This document shows, in pieces, positions 1 through 7,089 of a stretch of DNA of 12,471 nt. Where the stretch lies: the NCBI GenBank assembly GCA_946480685.1, contig CAMLLI010000031.1:1-12471 (forward strand), given 5' to 3'. Position 1 is the first letter of the stretch; the number at the start of each line of letters is the position of its first letter. The DNA comes from an uncultured Flammeovirgaceae bacterium. GTDB lineage: Bacteria; Bacteroidota; Bacteroidia; Cytophagales; Cyclobacteriaceae. Position numbers and translations under genes: made by a program. The notes beneath the pieces are model-generated. The model was not told the origin of the DNA. It worked only from the letters and a program-made list of their open reading frames with translations, and did no database searches.

Positions 1-2126
1 GAGCACGAACCGCTGCTTACCGTCCAACGGAGGGTATAGGCGCCAGCGTTGGCTGACGGTACCGATATAAACGCATTGCGATCAGATTTATCCGTGCTGA
101 AGGTTGGCTCCGGTAATCCCGAAGGCACACTTCCTATATATGACCATTTACCGGTGCCGGGTGAAGGATCGCTCGCAGCCAGTGGGTTGGAGTTCAGTGT
201 TGCTCCGGTAAGTTGACATACAAACTGATCGGGGCCAGCGTTAGCAGGTAATCCGGGGTTCGTAGATACTTCAACCTGTTCTTCCGAACTCACCGCCTCG
301 TTACAAGGTCCGTTATCAACAACAGCACGAAATTTATATATACCCGGTGAAAGAATACCGGGAGAAATCGTAGTTCCTTTTCCGAGCGAAGCATCTTCGG
401 CAAATGGGCCTCCGTTTACTGATACTTCCCAGCGCATGACATCGCCTATATTTCCGGAGAGTGTTATGTTTCCTACTGGTGATGTCTGGCAGACGTCAGG
501 TGCTGATGAAAGTGTTCCGCCAACCGATGGATTATATACGCGTATAGTATAGGACTTTTCTTTAAAGCAGGAAGGTGAGCTTGCGTATTGTTTGCGTACC
601 GCTATAGATCTGTCTACAAACCGTTGGCCTGACGAAAAGTTTACATTGAATTTAAATGTAGCCGATACATCAGTGCTTGAAGCAAGTGTAACGCCAGAGG
701 ATCCTGTCCATGCATATTGTGTTGCTCCGCCTACCGGTTCCGTTGTAAGGGGTGGCATGGTAATGGTGACAGTGGTCGTGCTGGTCGATGTACTGTTACA
801 TACTTCCGTAGGTATAGTACTGGTCGGATCAGGCATAGCTATATCTTCGCGTATCGTTCGCTTCACAAGCACCTTCGGACTTTCGCAATTCAATCCGTTC
901 GCTACGTTGGGCTGATAACTGGCCCATACTTTATATACTCCCGGAGTCTTTTTGTTTACCCAGTCCGGATGTGATGTGATGGGTAACGATGTAGATGTAC
1001 CTGAAGTAATCAAAGCTCCCGGAGAATCCGTTGCGCCCGGCACATTCTTATACCAGTTAACGATATAGGTAGGCGGTACTCCGGAAATTGCAAATGCATT
1101 TGGCGTATTGTTATAGCAGACGGTTTGGTCTGTAGCCGGTGTTGGCGGAGGCGGAGCGCTGATGATGCGGATCGTGGCTATTTTTTCAACCGGAGGATTA
1201 TCTCCGTTTACAAAGTCTCCGTTAACCGGCACCAACGGCGACAACGGGTTATTGGAGTATGGATTACAAAAGTTCCAGTAACGCACTTTCAGTTCGATAA
1301 TATCGCCAACTTGTGGATAGCCTGCGCCAAATCCACCGGGTGCCGTAATTTCCAGTGAAGGTCTTTTATTATTCGCGATAACCGCAGAGCTGCTCATATA
1401 GTTGACTCCGCGTGTATCCTGGTAGTTGGTAAGTATATCTGCGCCACCTGCACCGGTAACGGATATACCATCTACTTTCAGGTTTGGTATCTTCGGAACA
1501 GCCGAGCCCGTGTTGTAGACAATCTGCTGCCAACGGTTTGCTATATTTGGACTTTCTACGGCATCAGGACCAGGAGGGTGTATATAGTTTGGATTACAGT
1601 TCCAGTTGGTGGCATCCTGAAATACAACGGATACATCAACGCCCGCGCACACCTGGTGTTCATTCGTTCCGGTAACCGGTGAAATGAGTTGCACTTTACC
1701 GCCGTTATATTCATCCGTACGCCATGAAGCAATGCGTTGTACCTGGCGTGTTATAGGGCAGAGTGATCCTTTGTAACGCAGCGTCATCACAACAACAAAC
1801 TCACAGTCGCTGTCTACGGGAAAGGTATGTGTAACGTCAGCACTATAAGAAGTTTGTCCTTGTGCCTGTGGCAGTACCGAGTTTTTGCCATCACCCCAGT
1901 CTATGTATATATCTACAGCGCCCGCGGGTACGGGTGTCAGGAATCCGACATTATAGGTAACACGTGCGCTTACCGGTGAGCAGAAGCCTGCCGGAAATTT
2001 ATTACTACCCAGTGATGATACGGTAGGGAGTCCGACACATTGTGCTTGCGCATGATGGCTTACAACGGTTGGGATAAGCGCAGCAACAACCAGAAATAGA
2101 AAAATCGCTCGTACAGATTTCAACAT
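1..2126 (-). CDS. Large secreted PKD/Ig-like repeat protein (adhesin-like), 3' end outside window
   Basis: The minus frame stays open from an ATG at 2126 to the window edge (708 codons plus two bases), so the C-terminus is missing. Residues 1-29 are a clear signal peptide (MLKSVRAIF start, hydrophobic core, HAQA cleavage region). Around residues 70-105 there is a PKD-like strand pair (IDWGDG, then THTF). A cysteine-containing region with DATNWNC follows near 171-177. Ig/PKD-like modules come next: PATDQTVCYN near residue 330, a module with RWEVSVNGGPF near 565, and one opening with NAGPDQ at 629 and closing with AGAYTLRWTVSSGSC at 708. This architecture is typical of very long Bacteroidota surface proteins exported by type IX secretion, which usually end in a CTD or gliding-associated C-terminal domain; that end cannot be seen here. 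Adhesion or matrix function is inferred from architecture. It is transcribed away from all other genes of the left half and has its own candidate promoter. Confidence 0.88.
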   Translation of the reverse strand, partial: MLKSVRAIFLFLVVAALIPTVVSHHAQAQCVGLPTVSSLGSNKFPAGFCSPVSARVTYNVGFLTPVPAGAVDIYIDWGDGKNSVLPQAQGQTSYSADVTHTFPVDSDCEFVVVMTLRYKGSLCPITRQVQRIASWRTDEYNGGKVQLISPVTGTNEHQVCAGVDVSVVFQDATNWNCNPNYIHPPGPDAVESPNIANRWQQIVYNTGSAVPKIPNLKVDGISVTGAGGADILTNYQDTRGVNYMSSSAVIANNKRPSLEITAPGGFGAGYPQVGDIIELKVRYWNFCNPYSNNPLSPLVPVNGDFVNGDNPPVEKIATIRIISAPPPPTPATDQTVCYNNTPNAFAISGVPPTYIVNWYKNVPGATDSPGALITSGTSTSLPITSHPDWVNKKTPGVYKVWASYQPNVANGLNCESPKVLVKRTIREDIAMPDPTSTIPTEVCNSTSTSTTTVTITMPPLTTEPVGGATQYAWTGSSGVTLASSTDVSATFKFNVNFSSGQRFVDRSIAVRKQYASSPSCFKEKSYTIRVYNPSVGGTLSSAPDVCQTSPVGNITLSGNIGDVMRWEVSVNGGPFAEDASLGKGTTISPGILSPGIYKFRAVVDNGPCNEAVSSEEQVEVSTNPGLPANAGPDQFVCQLTGATLNSNPLAASDPSPGTGKWSYIGSVPSGLPEPTFSTDKSDRNAFISVPSANAGAYTLRWTVSSGSC

Positions 2127-2182
2127 AACTTTCGCTGTAATTAAAAAATATAGGTCCTTTCTTATACAGATGTCATTTTTTG

Positions 2183-2190
2183 CAAATGTA
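2183..2190 (-). promoter_or_regulatory. Candidate -7 box for the adhesin-like gene
   Basis: On the minus strand this reads TACATTTG, an exact match to the Bacteroidota -7 consensus TAnnTTTG. It lies 57 bases before the ATG at 2126, giving a 5' leader of roughly 50 nt. No good TTTG -33 element is visible at the usual distance, which would fit a promoter needing an activator. Confidence 0.5.
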
Positions 2191-2232
2191 AGGGGAGATG
2201 ACATACACGAGTTCCGTACGGCACAGATGTAT

Positions 2233-2254
2233 ATATCAGTATAAATACGTAGCG
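2233..2254. promoter_or_regulatory. Decayed copy of the 22-bp inverted repeat upstream of the adhesin-like gene
   Basis: The left arm ATATCAGTA is perfect. The centre is TAAA. The right arm TACGTAGCG keeps only 5 of 9 consensus bases. The centre (2243.5) is 57 bp upstream of the centre of the TACATTTG box at 2183-2190, the same spacing as at the receiver gene. It could be a weak or half operator, or a chance match. Confidence 0.35.
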
Positions 2255-2558
2255 GATAAGTAAGATATGAAGGTATATTTTAGAATATCAGTGCGTTGCT
2301 ATTGCTATATTGATAGCAGAATACTTTCATGTCAATTGAAAAAGATAATGCCGATGATGATCGTTGGCCGCACTTCATGAAATATTCGATGTAAGATAAA
2401 AGTGTTCGGTGATAATGCTTTGTTTGTGTGCGGGCATTGTGTTGTGCCGAAAGTTCTGCACGGATTCAGCTCTCTGTATTTCTACTGAGATAGCTCAACG
2501 TAAAAATTGTGTTTACTAGTAAGTAAAGAAGCTTATGGTCAGGCATCTGCGGTCAATC

Positions 2559-2566
2559 TATCTTTG
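2559..2566 (+). promoter_or_regulatory. Candidate -7 box for the small membrane peptide gene
   Basis: TATCTTTG matches TAnnTTTG exactly. It lies 71 bases before the ATG at 2638, and the A-rich tract just ahead of that ATG is typical of Bacteroidota starts. No clear -33 element was found. Confidence 0.45.
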
Positions 2567-2637
2567 CGGCTGCGTATCTTTTTACTTGTTGAGATATAGC
2601 ATAACAGTCGAACTGATCAAAATAAAATAATATCAAT

Positions 2638-2742
2638 ATGCAATCGAACGGTAACATGAACAGAGGCGATAGAGAAATGATCTCGATCATGTTTGGTGTA
2701 GGTGTTCTTTTTTTGATTTTTCTTCTGATGGTTTTTGCCTGA
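2638..2742 (+). CDS. Small single-helix membrane protein, 34 aa
   Basis: An ATG at 2638 opens a 34-codon frame ending in TGA at 2740-2742. The N-terminal 14 residues are polar (MQSNGNMNRGDREM). The rest, ISIMFGVGVLFLIFLLMVFA (residues 15-34), is one uninterrupted hydrophobic segment long enough to span a membrane, with the charged end likely cytoplasmic. Support for a real gene is the exact TAnnTTTG box upstream, the A-rich leader (AAAATAAAATAATATCA) right before the start, and the sharp split between polar and hydrophobic halves. It belongs to no family that I recognise; small hydrophobic peptides of this kind can be membrane-complex subunits, regulators of membrane proteins, or toxin-like. 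The frame on the opposite strand across this area looks like a shadow. Confidence 0.5.
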   Translation: MQSNGNMNRGDREMISIMFGVGVLFLIFLLMVFA

Positions 2743-2766
2743 TGCAGGAAGTCTGACGTAGATGGT

Positions 2767-2788
2767 ATATCCGTAAAAATACGGATAT
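2767..2788. promoter_or_regulatory. Perfect copy of the 22-bp inverted repeat (operator-like)
   Basis: The arms ATATCCGTA and TACGGATAT are exact reverse complements around an AAAA centre. The site lies between the 34-aa and 55-aa small genes, about 80 bp upstream of the TAATTTTG box at 2855-2862. No T-run follows it, so it is not a terminator. Its recurrence at 6900 and 11226 makes a protein-binding site the likeliest reading. Confidence 0.6.
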
Positions 2789-2854
2789 CGATTCACGTAA
2801 AATCCGGTTGTTACCTGCTGGAAAATCCTGACACTGCTCCGGTCAGCTTCGGGG

Positions 2855-2862
2855 TAATTTTG
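2855..2862 (+). promoter_or_regulatory. Candidate -7 box for the 55-aa gene and perhaps the OmpA gene
   Basis: TAATTTTG matches TAnnTTTG exactly. It is 95 bases ahead of the ATG at 2958. No clear TTTG -33 box is present, and the perfect palindrome at 2767-2788 lies upstream. Confidence 0.4.
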
Positions 2863-2957
2863 TTTATAGCTCTGCTGCAGCTTCAAATGCATTAGTGGTG
2901 TATACAGAAATCTGAAGGGGAGATATGTATTGTGAGAAATAATATAGCGCAACCGGT

Positions 2958-3125
2958 ATGTCAGTAAAAGGAAAATCAGATAAGCCTCCGCGGGTTGTTG
3001 TTGTCAGGAAGATAACTGAGTATGAAGCAAGACTTCTTTTCTCAGTCTATAAAAAGCATGCTGAAATTGTAGAGCAGATCGATCACGGAAAAACCTGGAA
3101 GCGCACGGATGTAATAGGAGAGTAG
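2958..3125 (+). CDS. Small charged protein of unknown function, 55 aa
   Basis: ATG at 2958 to TAG at 3123-3125. The product starts MSVKGKSDKPPRVVVVRKIT and ends GKTWKRTDVIGE. A basic N-terminus leads into a short valine-rich strand (residues 13-16) and then a probable helix EYEARLLFSVYKKHAEIVEQI (about 21-41) with alternating charge. There is no signal peptide or membrane segment, so it should be cytoplasmic. The codon pattern looks like real coding sequence and no longer competing frame crosses it. It ends 78 bases before the SPOR-OmpA gene on the same strand, with no terminator between, so both may share a transcript. I do not recognise the family; the strand-helix order could fit a small DNA-binding or adaptor fold, but no motif supports that. 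Confidence 0.5.
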   Translation: MSVKGKSDKPPRVVVVRKITEYEARLLFSVYKKHAEIVEQIDHGKTWKRTDVIGE

Positions 3126-3203
3126 TGGCGAAGTAATCGTGTAAAGGTCAGCAACAATAGTAAATCCCAATCAATAATAATTAGTGTAGGAAGTTCTTTG
3201 CGT

Positions 3204-4421
3204 ATGAAATTTTTTAAGTCCGTACTACTCGTGGTCATGAGTGTGATGATACACTTCAATGTTTTATCACAGAATAATGCAGCACCCGACATCATTGCTA
3301 ACAATCAATACTATGTTGTTATAGGTGCTTTTGCTGTTCACGACAACGCAACGAATTTTGTGAAGCATGCGTCATCTTTGCAATTACCGGCTTCTTATGC
3401 ATTGAACACGGATAAGAATCTATACTATGTATATGTGCTTCGTACTGATGACCGCGAGAAGGCTGTTGAAGAAGCGAAACATGTACGCACGGAAGCTAAT
3501 CTGACAGATACATGGGTTTACCATGGACAGATACTGGACTCGCATGCTATACCGGATAGCAACAGTAATAGCATAACAACAGTTTCAGTACCTTCACCAG
3601 GCAACACAGACGAACAGAAGCCGCCGGCATCGCTGGTATCGGTCGCTGCTCCTGAACGTAAGCCGGATGCTGCCGCTGATCATGAGCCGGTTCGTGCAAC
3701 AGCAAGTGTCGATGAGGGTGAAGGGAAACGCTTCCTGTTTCATGTATTCAGGGCGAATGATGGCGAAGCGGTAGAAGGAGAGGTAGATGCAATTGATGTA
3801 GTTCGCTCGAGAAAGATCGGTAGCTATAAAGCCAACATGCCTGTACGTATTTCGGAAGACGGCAATCTCGGTGATGTATCGTTTATATGTGAAGTGTTTG
3901 GATACAGACGTGTGCAGAATACCGTTAACTTCCGGGATCCGTTGGCGATGGATGGTGTATCACAAGACTCCAGTCAAAATATAGTTGTTCCATTTGAATT
4001 GGTTCGCCTGAAGAAAGGCGATATAGCTGTAATGTATAACGTTTATTTCTTTAAGGATGCAGCGATCATGCGTCCTGAATCTAACTATGAAATAAACAGC
4101 CTGGTAGAAATGTTGAAGGAGAATCCCAAGTATAAAATAAAAATACATGGACATACAAACGGAAGTGCCTACGGTAAAATTGTCTACATGGGTAAATCTG
4201 ATAATTTCTTTTCATTGTCCAATACACGCGAAGGTTTCGGTTCTGCTAAAGAGCTTTCAGAAGAGCGTGCGAAAGTAATCCGTAATTTCCTGATCAGTAC
4301 AGGTATAGAAAAAGAACGGATGGCCATTAAAGCGTGGGGCGGCAAGAAACCAGTTCAGCATAAGAACAGCGCTAAAGCACAGGAAAACGTACGCGTGGAA
4401 ATTGAAATTCTGGAAGACTAG
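3204..4421 (+). CDS. SPOR-OmpA domain envelope protein, 405 aa
   Basis: The ATG at 3204 gives a clean signal peptide (MKFFKSVLLVVMSVM..., cleavage near VLSQ, residue 23); a TTG two codons upstream would only add MR. Residues about 34-108 resemble a SPOR domain (YYVVIGAF, then YYVYVL and a helix), which in known members binds denuded peptidoglycan glycans. A Pro/Ala/Ser-rich linker follows (about 115-172). Residues about 175-265 form a beta-rich middle region (FLFHVFRANDGEAVEGEV). An OmpA C-terminal domain occupies about 278-403, with the conserved parts VYFFKDAAIMRPES, IKIHGHTNG and LSEERAKVIRNFL. OmpA domains bind peptidoglycan diaminopimelate, so a periplasmic wall-anchoring role is likely. 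Two oddities: the usual HTD aspartate is Asn319, and about 29 residues (321-349) are inserted before LSEERA. There is no lipobox, so it is not a lipoprotein. Confidence 0.88.
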   Translation: MKFFKSVLLVVMSVMIHFNVLSQNNAAPDIIANNQYYVVIGAFAVHDNATNFVKHASSLQLPASYALNTDKNLYYVYVLRTDDREKAVEEAKHVRTEANLTDTWVYHGQILDSHAIPDSNSNSITTVSVPSPGNTDEQKPPASLVSVAAPERKPDAAADHEPVRATASVDEGEGKRFLFHVFRANDGEAVEGEVDAIDVVRSRKIGSYKANMPVRISEDGNLGDVSFICEVFGYRRVQNTVNFRDPLAMDGVSQDSSQNIVVPFELVRLKKGDIAVMYNVYFFKDAAIMRPESNYEINSLVEMLKENPKYKIKIHGHTNGSAYGKIVYMGKSDNFFSLSNTREGFGSAKELSEERAKVIRNFLISTGIEKERMAIKAWGGKKPVQHKNSAKAQENVRVEIEILED

Positions 4422-4601
4422 TCGCTTTCTTTTCTTGTTACCTCTTTAACATCCCCTTTTACTTTCTGATATACTATATATACGTGTTTTTACGGAGTGG
4501 TCTCTAGGTGTACATAGTACATAACCCTGTCTATAAATACCGTGAGAGAAGCGTCTTGCTTTTAACGTTTTTTGTGCTGTCTATTTTTTTACTAAATCAA
4601 C
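4422..4601. other. Intergenic gap with a weak operator-like repeat
   Basis: These 180 bases separate the OmpA and thioredoxin genes. ATATACGTG-TTTT-TACGGAGTG at 4478-4499 is a possible decayed copy of the 22-bp inverted repeat (7 and 6 of 9 arm bases). A short perfect inverted repeat TGTAC-ATA-GTACA lies at 4509-4521. No intrinsic terminator follows the OmpA gene and no confident promoter was found; TATTTTTT at 4582-4589 is one base off the -7 consensus but very close to the start codon. Confidence 0.3.
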
Positions 4602-5855
4602 ATGAAACAAAAAATTGTAACAGTCATTGCTTTAATCACTTGCCTGTTTGTTGCTGGTTCAGCGACAGCAGATTCAAGTAAATCTATCATCAAATCAGGG
4701 GTATGGCGAGGCGTATTAGAAATGCAGGGTCTGGAGTTACCCTTCAACTTTAAGGTAACAACCGATGCTGCAGGTGGATACGATATCCAGATCATGAACG
4801 GAGAAGAGCGTTTACGTTTGGATGAAGTACGCATCACAGGCGACTCAATCAATATAGCGCTTCACATTTTTGATGCTAACATCAAAGCTAAAATATTCGG
4901 ACAAGGTGATTCGCTTAGTGGCGTGTTCATTAAGAACTACGAGCAACATTATCACATTCCTTTTCATGCAGCCCACGGAAAAGGTTATCGCTTTGCTAAA
5001 GTTAACTTCAATGCAAATGAACCCGACTATAGCGGTAAGTATGCTGTGAAGTTCATTCACGAAACCGATACAGCTGATGCTATTGGAATTTTTAAACAAC
5101 AAGGCAATCACATAACCGGTACATTTCTCACTACCACAGGCGACTATCGTTACCTCGAAGGTAGTGTAACGAACGGTATGATGCATCTCAGTGCATTTGA
5201 TGGTAACCATGCGTATCTGTTTACAGCCAACAAAGACGGAGAAGGAAAGTTACTCGGTGAATTTTTCTCGGGTCTTACCTGGACTGAATTCTGGACAGCA
5301 GAGAAAGATGAAAACGTGAGCTTGCCTGATCCGGAATCGCTTACCTATCTGAAGCCGGGCTACGAAAAAATTGAATTCTCTTTCCCTGACATCAGCGGGA
5401 AGAAGATCGCATTCCCGGATACGAAATATACCGGTAAAGTTGTGGTGCTGCAGATATTTGGTACGTGGTGCCCGAACTGTATGGATGAAACTGTTTTTCT
5501 GAGCAACTGGTATAACGTGAACAAAGGCAGAGGTGTTGAAATTATAGGTCTTGCTTATGAACGTAAAAGTGATTTCTCGTATGCCAGCGGCCGCGTTCGC
5601 AAGATGATTGATGTATTGAAAGTACCCTACGCATTTGTTATAGCAGGTACGAACGACAAAGAGAAAGCATCGCAGACATTGCCAATGCTTAACAAGGTTA
5701 TGGCGTTCCCGACTACGATCATCATCGGTAAAGATGGTAAAGTGCGAAAGATCCACACGGGCTTCTCAGGACCGGGCACTGGTCTTTATTATGATCAGTA
5801 TATCGAGCGATTCAACGAGACTATCAACGTACTGCTCAAGGAAAGCGTGAATTAA
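4602..5855 (+). CDS. TlpA/ResA-like periplasmic thioredoxin with N-terminal beta domain, 417 aa
   Basis: A signal peptide covers residues 1 to about 23 (MKQKIVTVIALITCLFVAG, cleavage near ATA-D). Residues about 25-240 are a beta-rich region with many short Gly/Asp turns (SGVWRGVLEMQG, NHITGTFLTTTGDYRYLEGSV). Residues about 255-413 form a thioredoxin fold of the AhpC/TSA-TlpA type. The redox motif is WCPNC, with Cys290 and Cys293, and the conserved cis-proline is Pro370 in AFPTTIII. Such proteins reduce or exchange disulfides of exported proteins in the periplasm, for example in cytochrome c maturation; the substrate here is unknown. Usual TlpA/ResA proteins are about 140-200 residues, so more than half of this protein is the extra N-terminal part, as in many Bacteroidota members. 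The start is the only ATG that places the signal peptide correctly. A strong terminator follows 30 bases after the stop. Confidence 0.9.
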   Translation: MKQKIVTVIALITCLFVAGSATADSSKSIIKSGVWRGVLEMQGLELPFNFKVTTDAAGGYDIQIMNGEERLRLDEVRITGDSINIALHIFDANIKAKIFGQGDSLSGVFIKNYEQHYHIPFHAAHGKGYRFAKVNFNANEPDYSGKYAVKFIHETDTADAIGIFKQQGNHITGTFLTTTGDYRYLEGSVTNGMMHLSAFDGNHAYLFTANKDGEGKLLGEFFSGLTWTEFWTAEKDENVSLPDPESLTYLKPGYEKIEFSFPDISGKKIAFPDTKYTGKVVVLQIFGTWCPNCMDETVFLSNWYNVNKGRGVEIIGLAYERKSDFSYASGRVRKMIDVLKVPYAFVIAGTNDKEKASQTLPMLNKVMAFPTTIIIGKDGKVRKIHTGFSGPGTGLYYDQYIERFNETINVLLKESVN

Positions 5856-5885
5856 TACAGACGCAACGCAGGGTTCAGATAAACA

Positions 5886-5924
5886 AAAAGCCTCGTTCCA
5901 GAATAACTGGAACGAGGCTTTTTT
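5886..5924. terminator. Strong intrinsic terminator, likely bidirectional
   Basis: A 12-bp perfect stem GCCTCGTTCCAG / CTGGAACGAGGC (5890-5901 and 5907-5918) closes over an AATAA loop. It has TTTTTT on the plus side and AAAAA on the left, which reads as TTTTT on the minus strand. It lies between the convergent thioredoxin gene (ends 5855) and glycine-rich gene (ends 5964), so it can end transcription of both. Confidence 0.93.
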
Positions 5925-5963
5925 GCTTTTGGATATATAGCCGGGTATATATATAGTGAGCGA

Positions 5964-6767
5964 CTAAGAGCCGCTCTTGTTGTATATAAAACTTCCTTCC
6001 TGTCCGTTCTTACCTCTTTCACCGTGCTTGCCATTTGCGCCACGTTTGGAAGTTTGCATAGCTCCGGAACCAATAGCGCCTCCGCGGCCGCCTTCACCGC
6101 CATAGCCGGAGTAACCACCGTGCAGATTGAACTTGATTACTTCACTCGCGAGTAAATTTGCAGGACACTGTGCACATCGAAATGTAAATGTACCCCCGGC
6201 ACCACCATCGCCACCATTGCCGCCATTGCCTCCGCTACCTCCGTGGCAATCGCAGTGAATAGTGCTCTTGCTTCCATTACCACCGTTGCCACCGCTTCCG
6301 CCATCACCACCGTTTCCACCATTCAATCGTAATAGCAGGGGATATAGGTTTGATTCAAGCTGCGTTACTTCGAGGGTAAGATTTTTTCCACGTTCACCAT
6401 TCGCACCGTTTTTACCGTTAGGTCCCGGTTTACCGTGATTACATGGACCTTCTGATATATCAGCATCGTTCGCAGGTTTTGAGCTTATGCCATTTATACC
6501 GCTGCCAATGATCCAGCATTGTTTGCCGATCTTCAGCTTGTTTACTTTGATATAGCAGGCAGAAGGGGAGTGTTTCAGAATCAGACTGGAGGAATCGTGC
6601 ATGATCAGTTCGTCCAGAATTAACGTGTCGCCTTTCAGTTCGTACGAACTCTTCTTCTGAATTTCCAGATGCCGGTTTTGTGCCATCACATCTCGATCCG
6701 TCAGAACGATCATGAGCATCAGGATGCAACGCAGCAATCCTGATTGCTTTAGGTAATTGAATCGCAT
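5964..6767 (-). CDS. Secreted glycine-rich collagen-like protein, 267 aa
   Basis: The chosen ATG at 6767 gives a signal peptide (MRFNYLKQSGLLRCILMLMIV..., cleavage near DVMAQ, residue 30). The frame stays open 62 codons further upstream, but that extension has no signal peptide and reads through the palindrome at 6900-6921. Residues about 31-107 are a non-repetitive N-terminal domain with strand-like hydrophobic pattern (DTLILDELIMHDSSSLILKH). Four glycine-rich blocks follow: collagen-like GKPGPNGKNGANGERGK (112-128), GGNGGDGGSGGNGGNG (150-165), GGSGGNGGNGGDGGAGG (176-192) and GGYSGYGGEGGRGGAIGSG (217-235), then GANGKHGERGKNGQEG near the end (243-258). Between blocks lie CDC (172-174) and CAQC (198-201). 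A Gly-X-Y collagen triple helix or a polyglycine-II-like sheet is possible. It is probably exported; surface or matrix role is inferred. It converges on the thioredoxin gene. Confidence 0.82.
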   Translation of the reverse strand: MRFNYLKQSGLLRCILMLMIVLTDRDVMAQNRHLEIQKKSSYELKGDTLILDELIMHDSSSLILKHSPSACYIKVNKLKIGKQCWIIGSGINGISSKPANDADISEGPCNHGKPGPNGKNGANGERGKNLTLEVTQLESNLYPLLLRLNGGNGGDGGSGGNGGNGSKSTIHCDCHGGSGGNGGNGGDGGAGGTFTFRCAQCPANLLASEVIKFNLHGGYSGYGGEGGRGGAIGSGAMQTSKRGANGKHGERGKNGQEGSFIYNKSGS

Positions 6768-6899
6768 AAGGTAAATTTTGTTAGGATTTATAAAGGTAGC
6801 CTGCAATTGTGGTCTGGCTTGTCCGGGAATATACCTACGTGTTTGTATGATAAATACCGATGTCGAGGCTGTGAGAGACACCTGTTTCTGTTCACATGT

Positions 6900-6921
6900 A
6901 TATCCGTATAAATACGGACAT
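6900..6921. promoter_or_regulatory. Copy of the 22-bp inverted repeat upstream of the collagen-like gene
   Basis: The arms ATATCCGTA and TACGGACAT differ from perfect symmetry at one position, around a TAAA centre. The symmetry continues imperfectly outward (TG before, CA after). It lies 133 bases upstream of the ATG at 6767. Confidence 0.55.
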
Positions 6922-7089
6922 GCATTTAGTAATAAAATCGGTGGCGCTACCACTATTAATACAGAGAACAGATGATACTGAAGATGCTTTACTTTGTGCT
7001 ATAGAATAATAGATAGTGTGATAGTAAATGTTGTTGTGTTACAATGATTGAAGATTTCTCCGCTTATTTCGATAGTGGGGTTTGGGTCG

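Larger units (their letters stand above)
2127..2637. other. Intergenic region between divergent genes, no convincing gene
   Basis: This 511-base stretch separates the minus-strand adhesin-like gene from the plus-strand small genes. It contains candidate promoters facing both ways (2183-2190 and 2559-2566) and a decayed copy of the 22-bp operator-like repeat (2233-2254). A second half-site ATATCAGTG lies at 2285-2293. The best small reading frame is 2329-2394 on the plus strand, a 21-residue acidic peptide (MSIEKDNADDDRWPHFMKYS then M and stop), too short to call. No terminator or RNA gene was recognised. Confidence 0.6.

Noticed and set aside
2329..2394. 21-aa acidic reading frame
   Set aside because: Too short, with no exact -7 box and no terminator to support it.
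2617..2952. 111-aa minus-strand frame
   Set aside because: It runs antisense to the 34-aa gene, through the palindrome at 2767-2788, has odd composition and no promoter or start context; it is better read as a chance frame.
3198..3203. TTG start two codons upstream for the SPOR-OmpA protein
   Set aside because: The ATG at 3204 begins a standard signal peptide and needs no unusual start.
5250..5756. 168-aa minus-strand frame
   Set aside because: Shadow of the thioredoxin domain, whose WCPNC and cis-proline motifs prove the plus frame.
6180..6330. Tandem repeats of GCC/ACC-type triplets, possible satellite or CRISPR-like array
   Set aside because: They are the glycine and asparagine codons of the collagen-like protein and keep its frame; there are no constant repeats with spacers.
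6768..6953. 62-codon upstream extension of the collagen-like protein
   Set aside because: The extension lacks a signal peptide, would bury the good one at its ATG 6767, and includes the translated palindrome (PYLYGYT), which is regulatory-type DNA.
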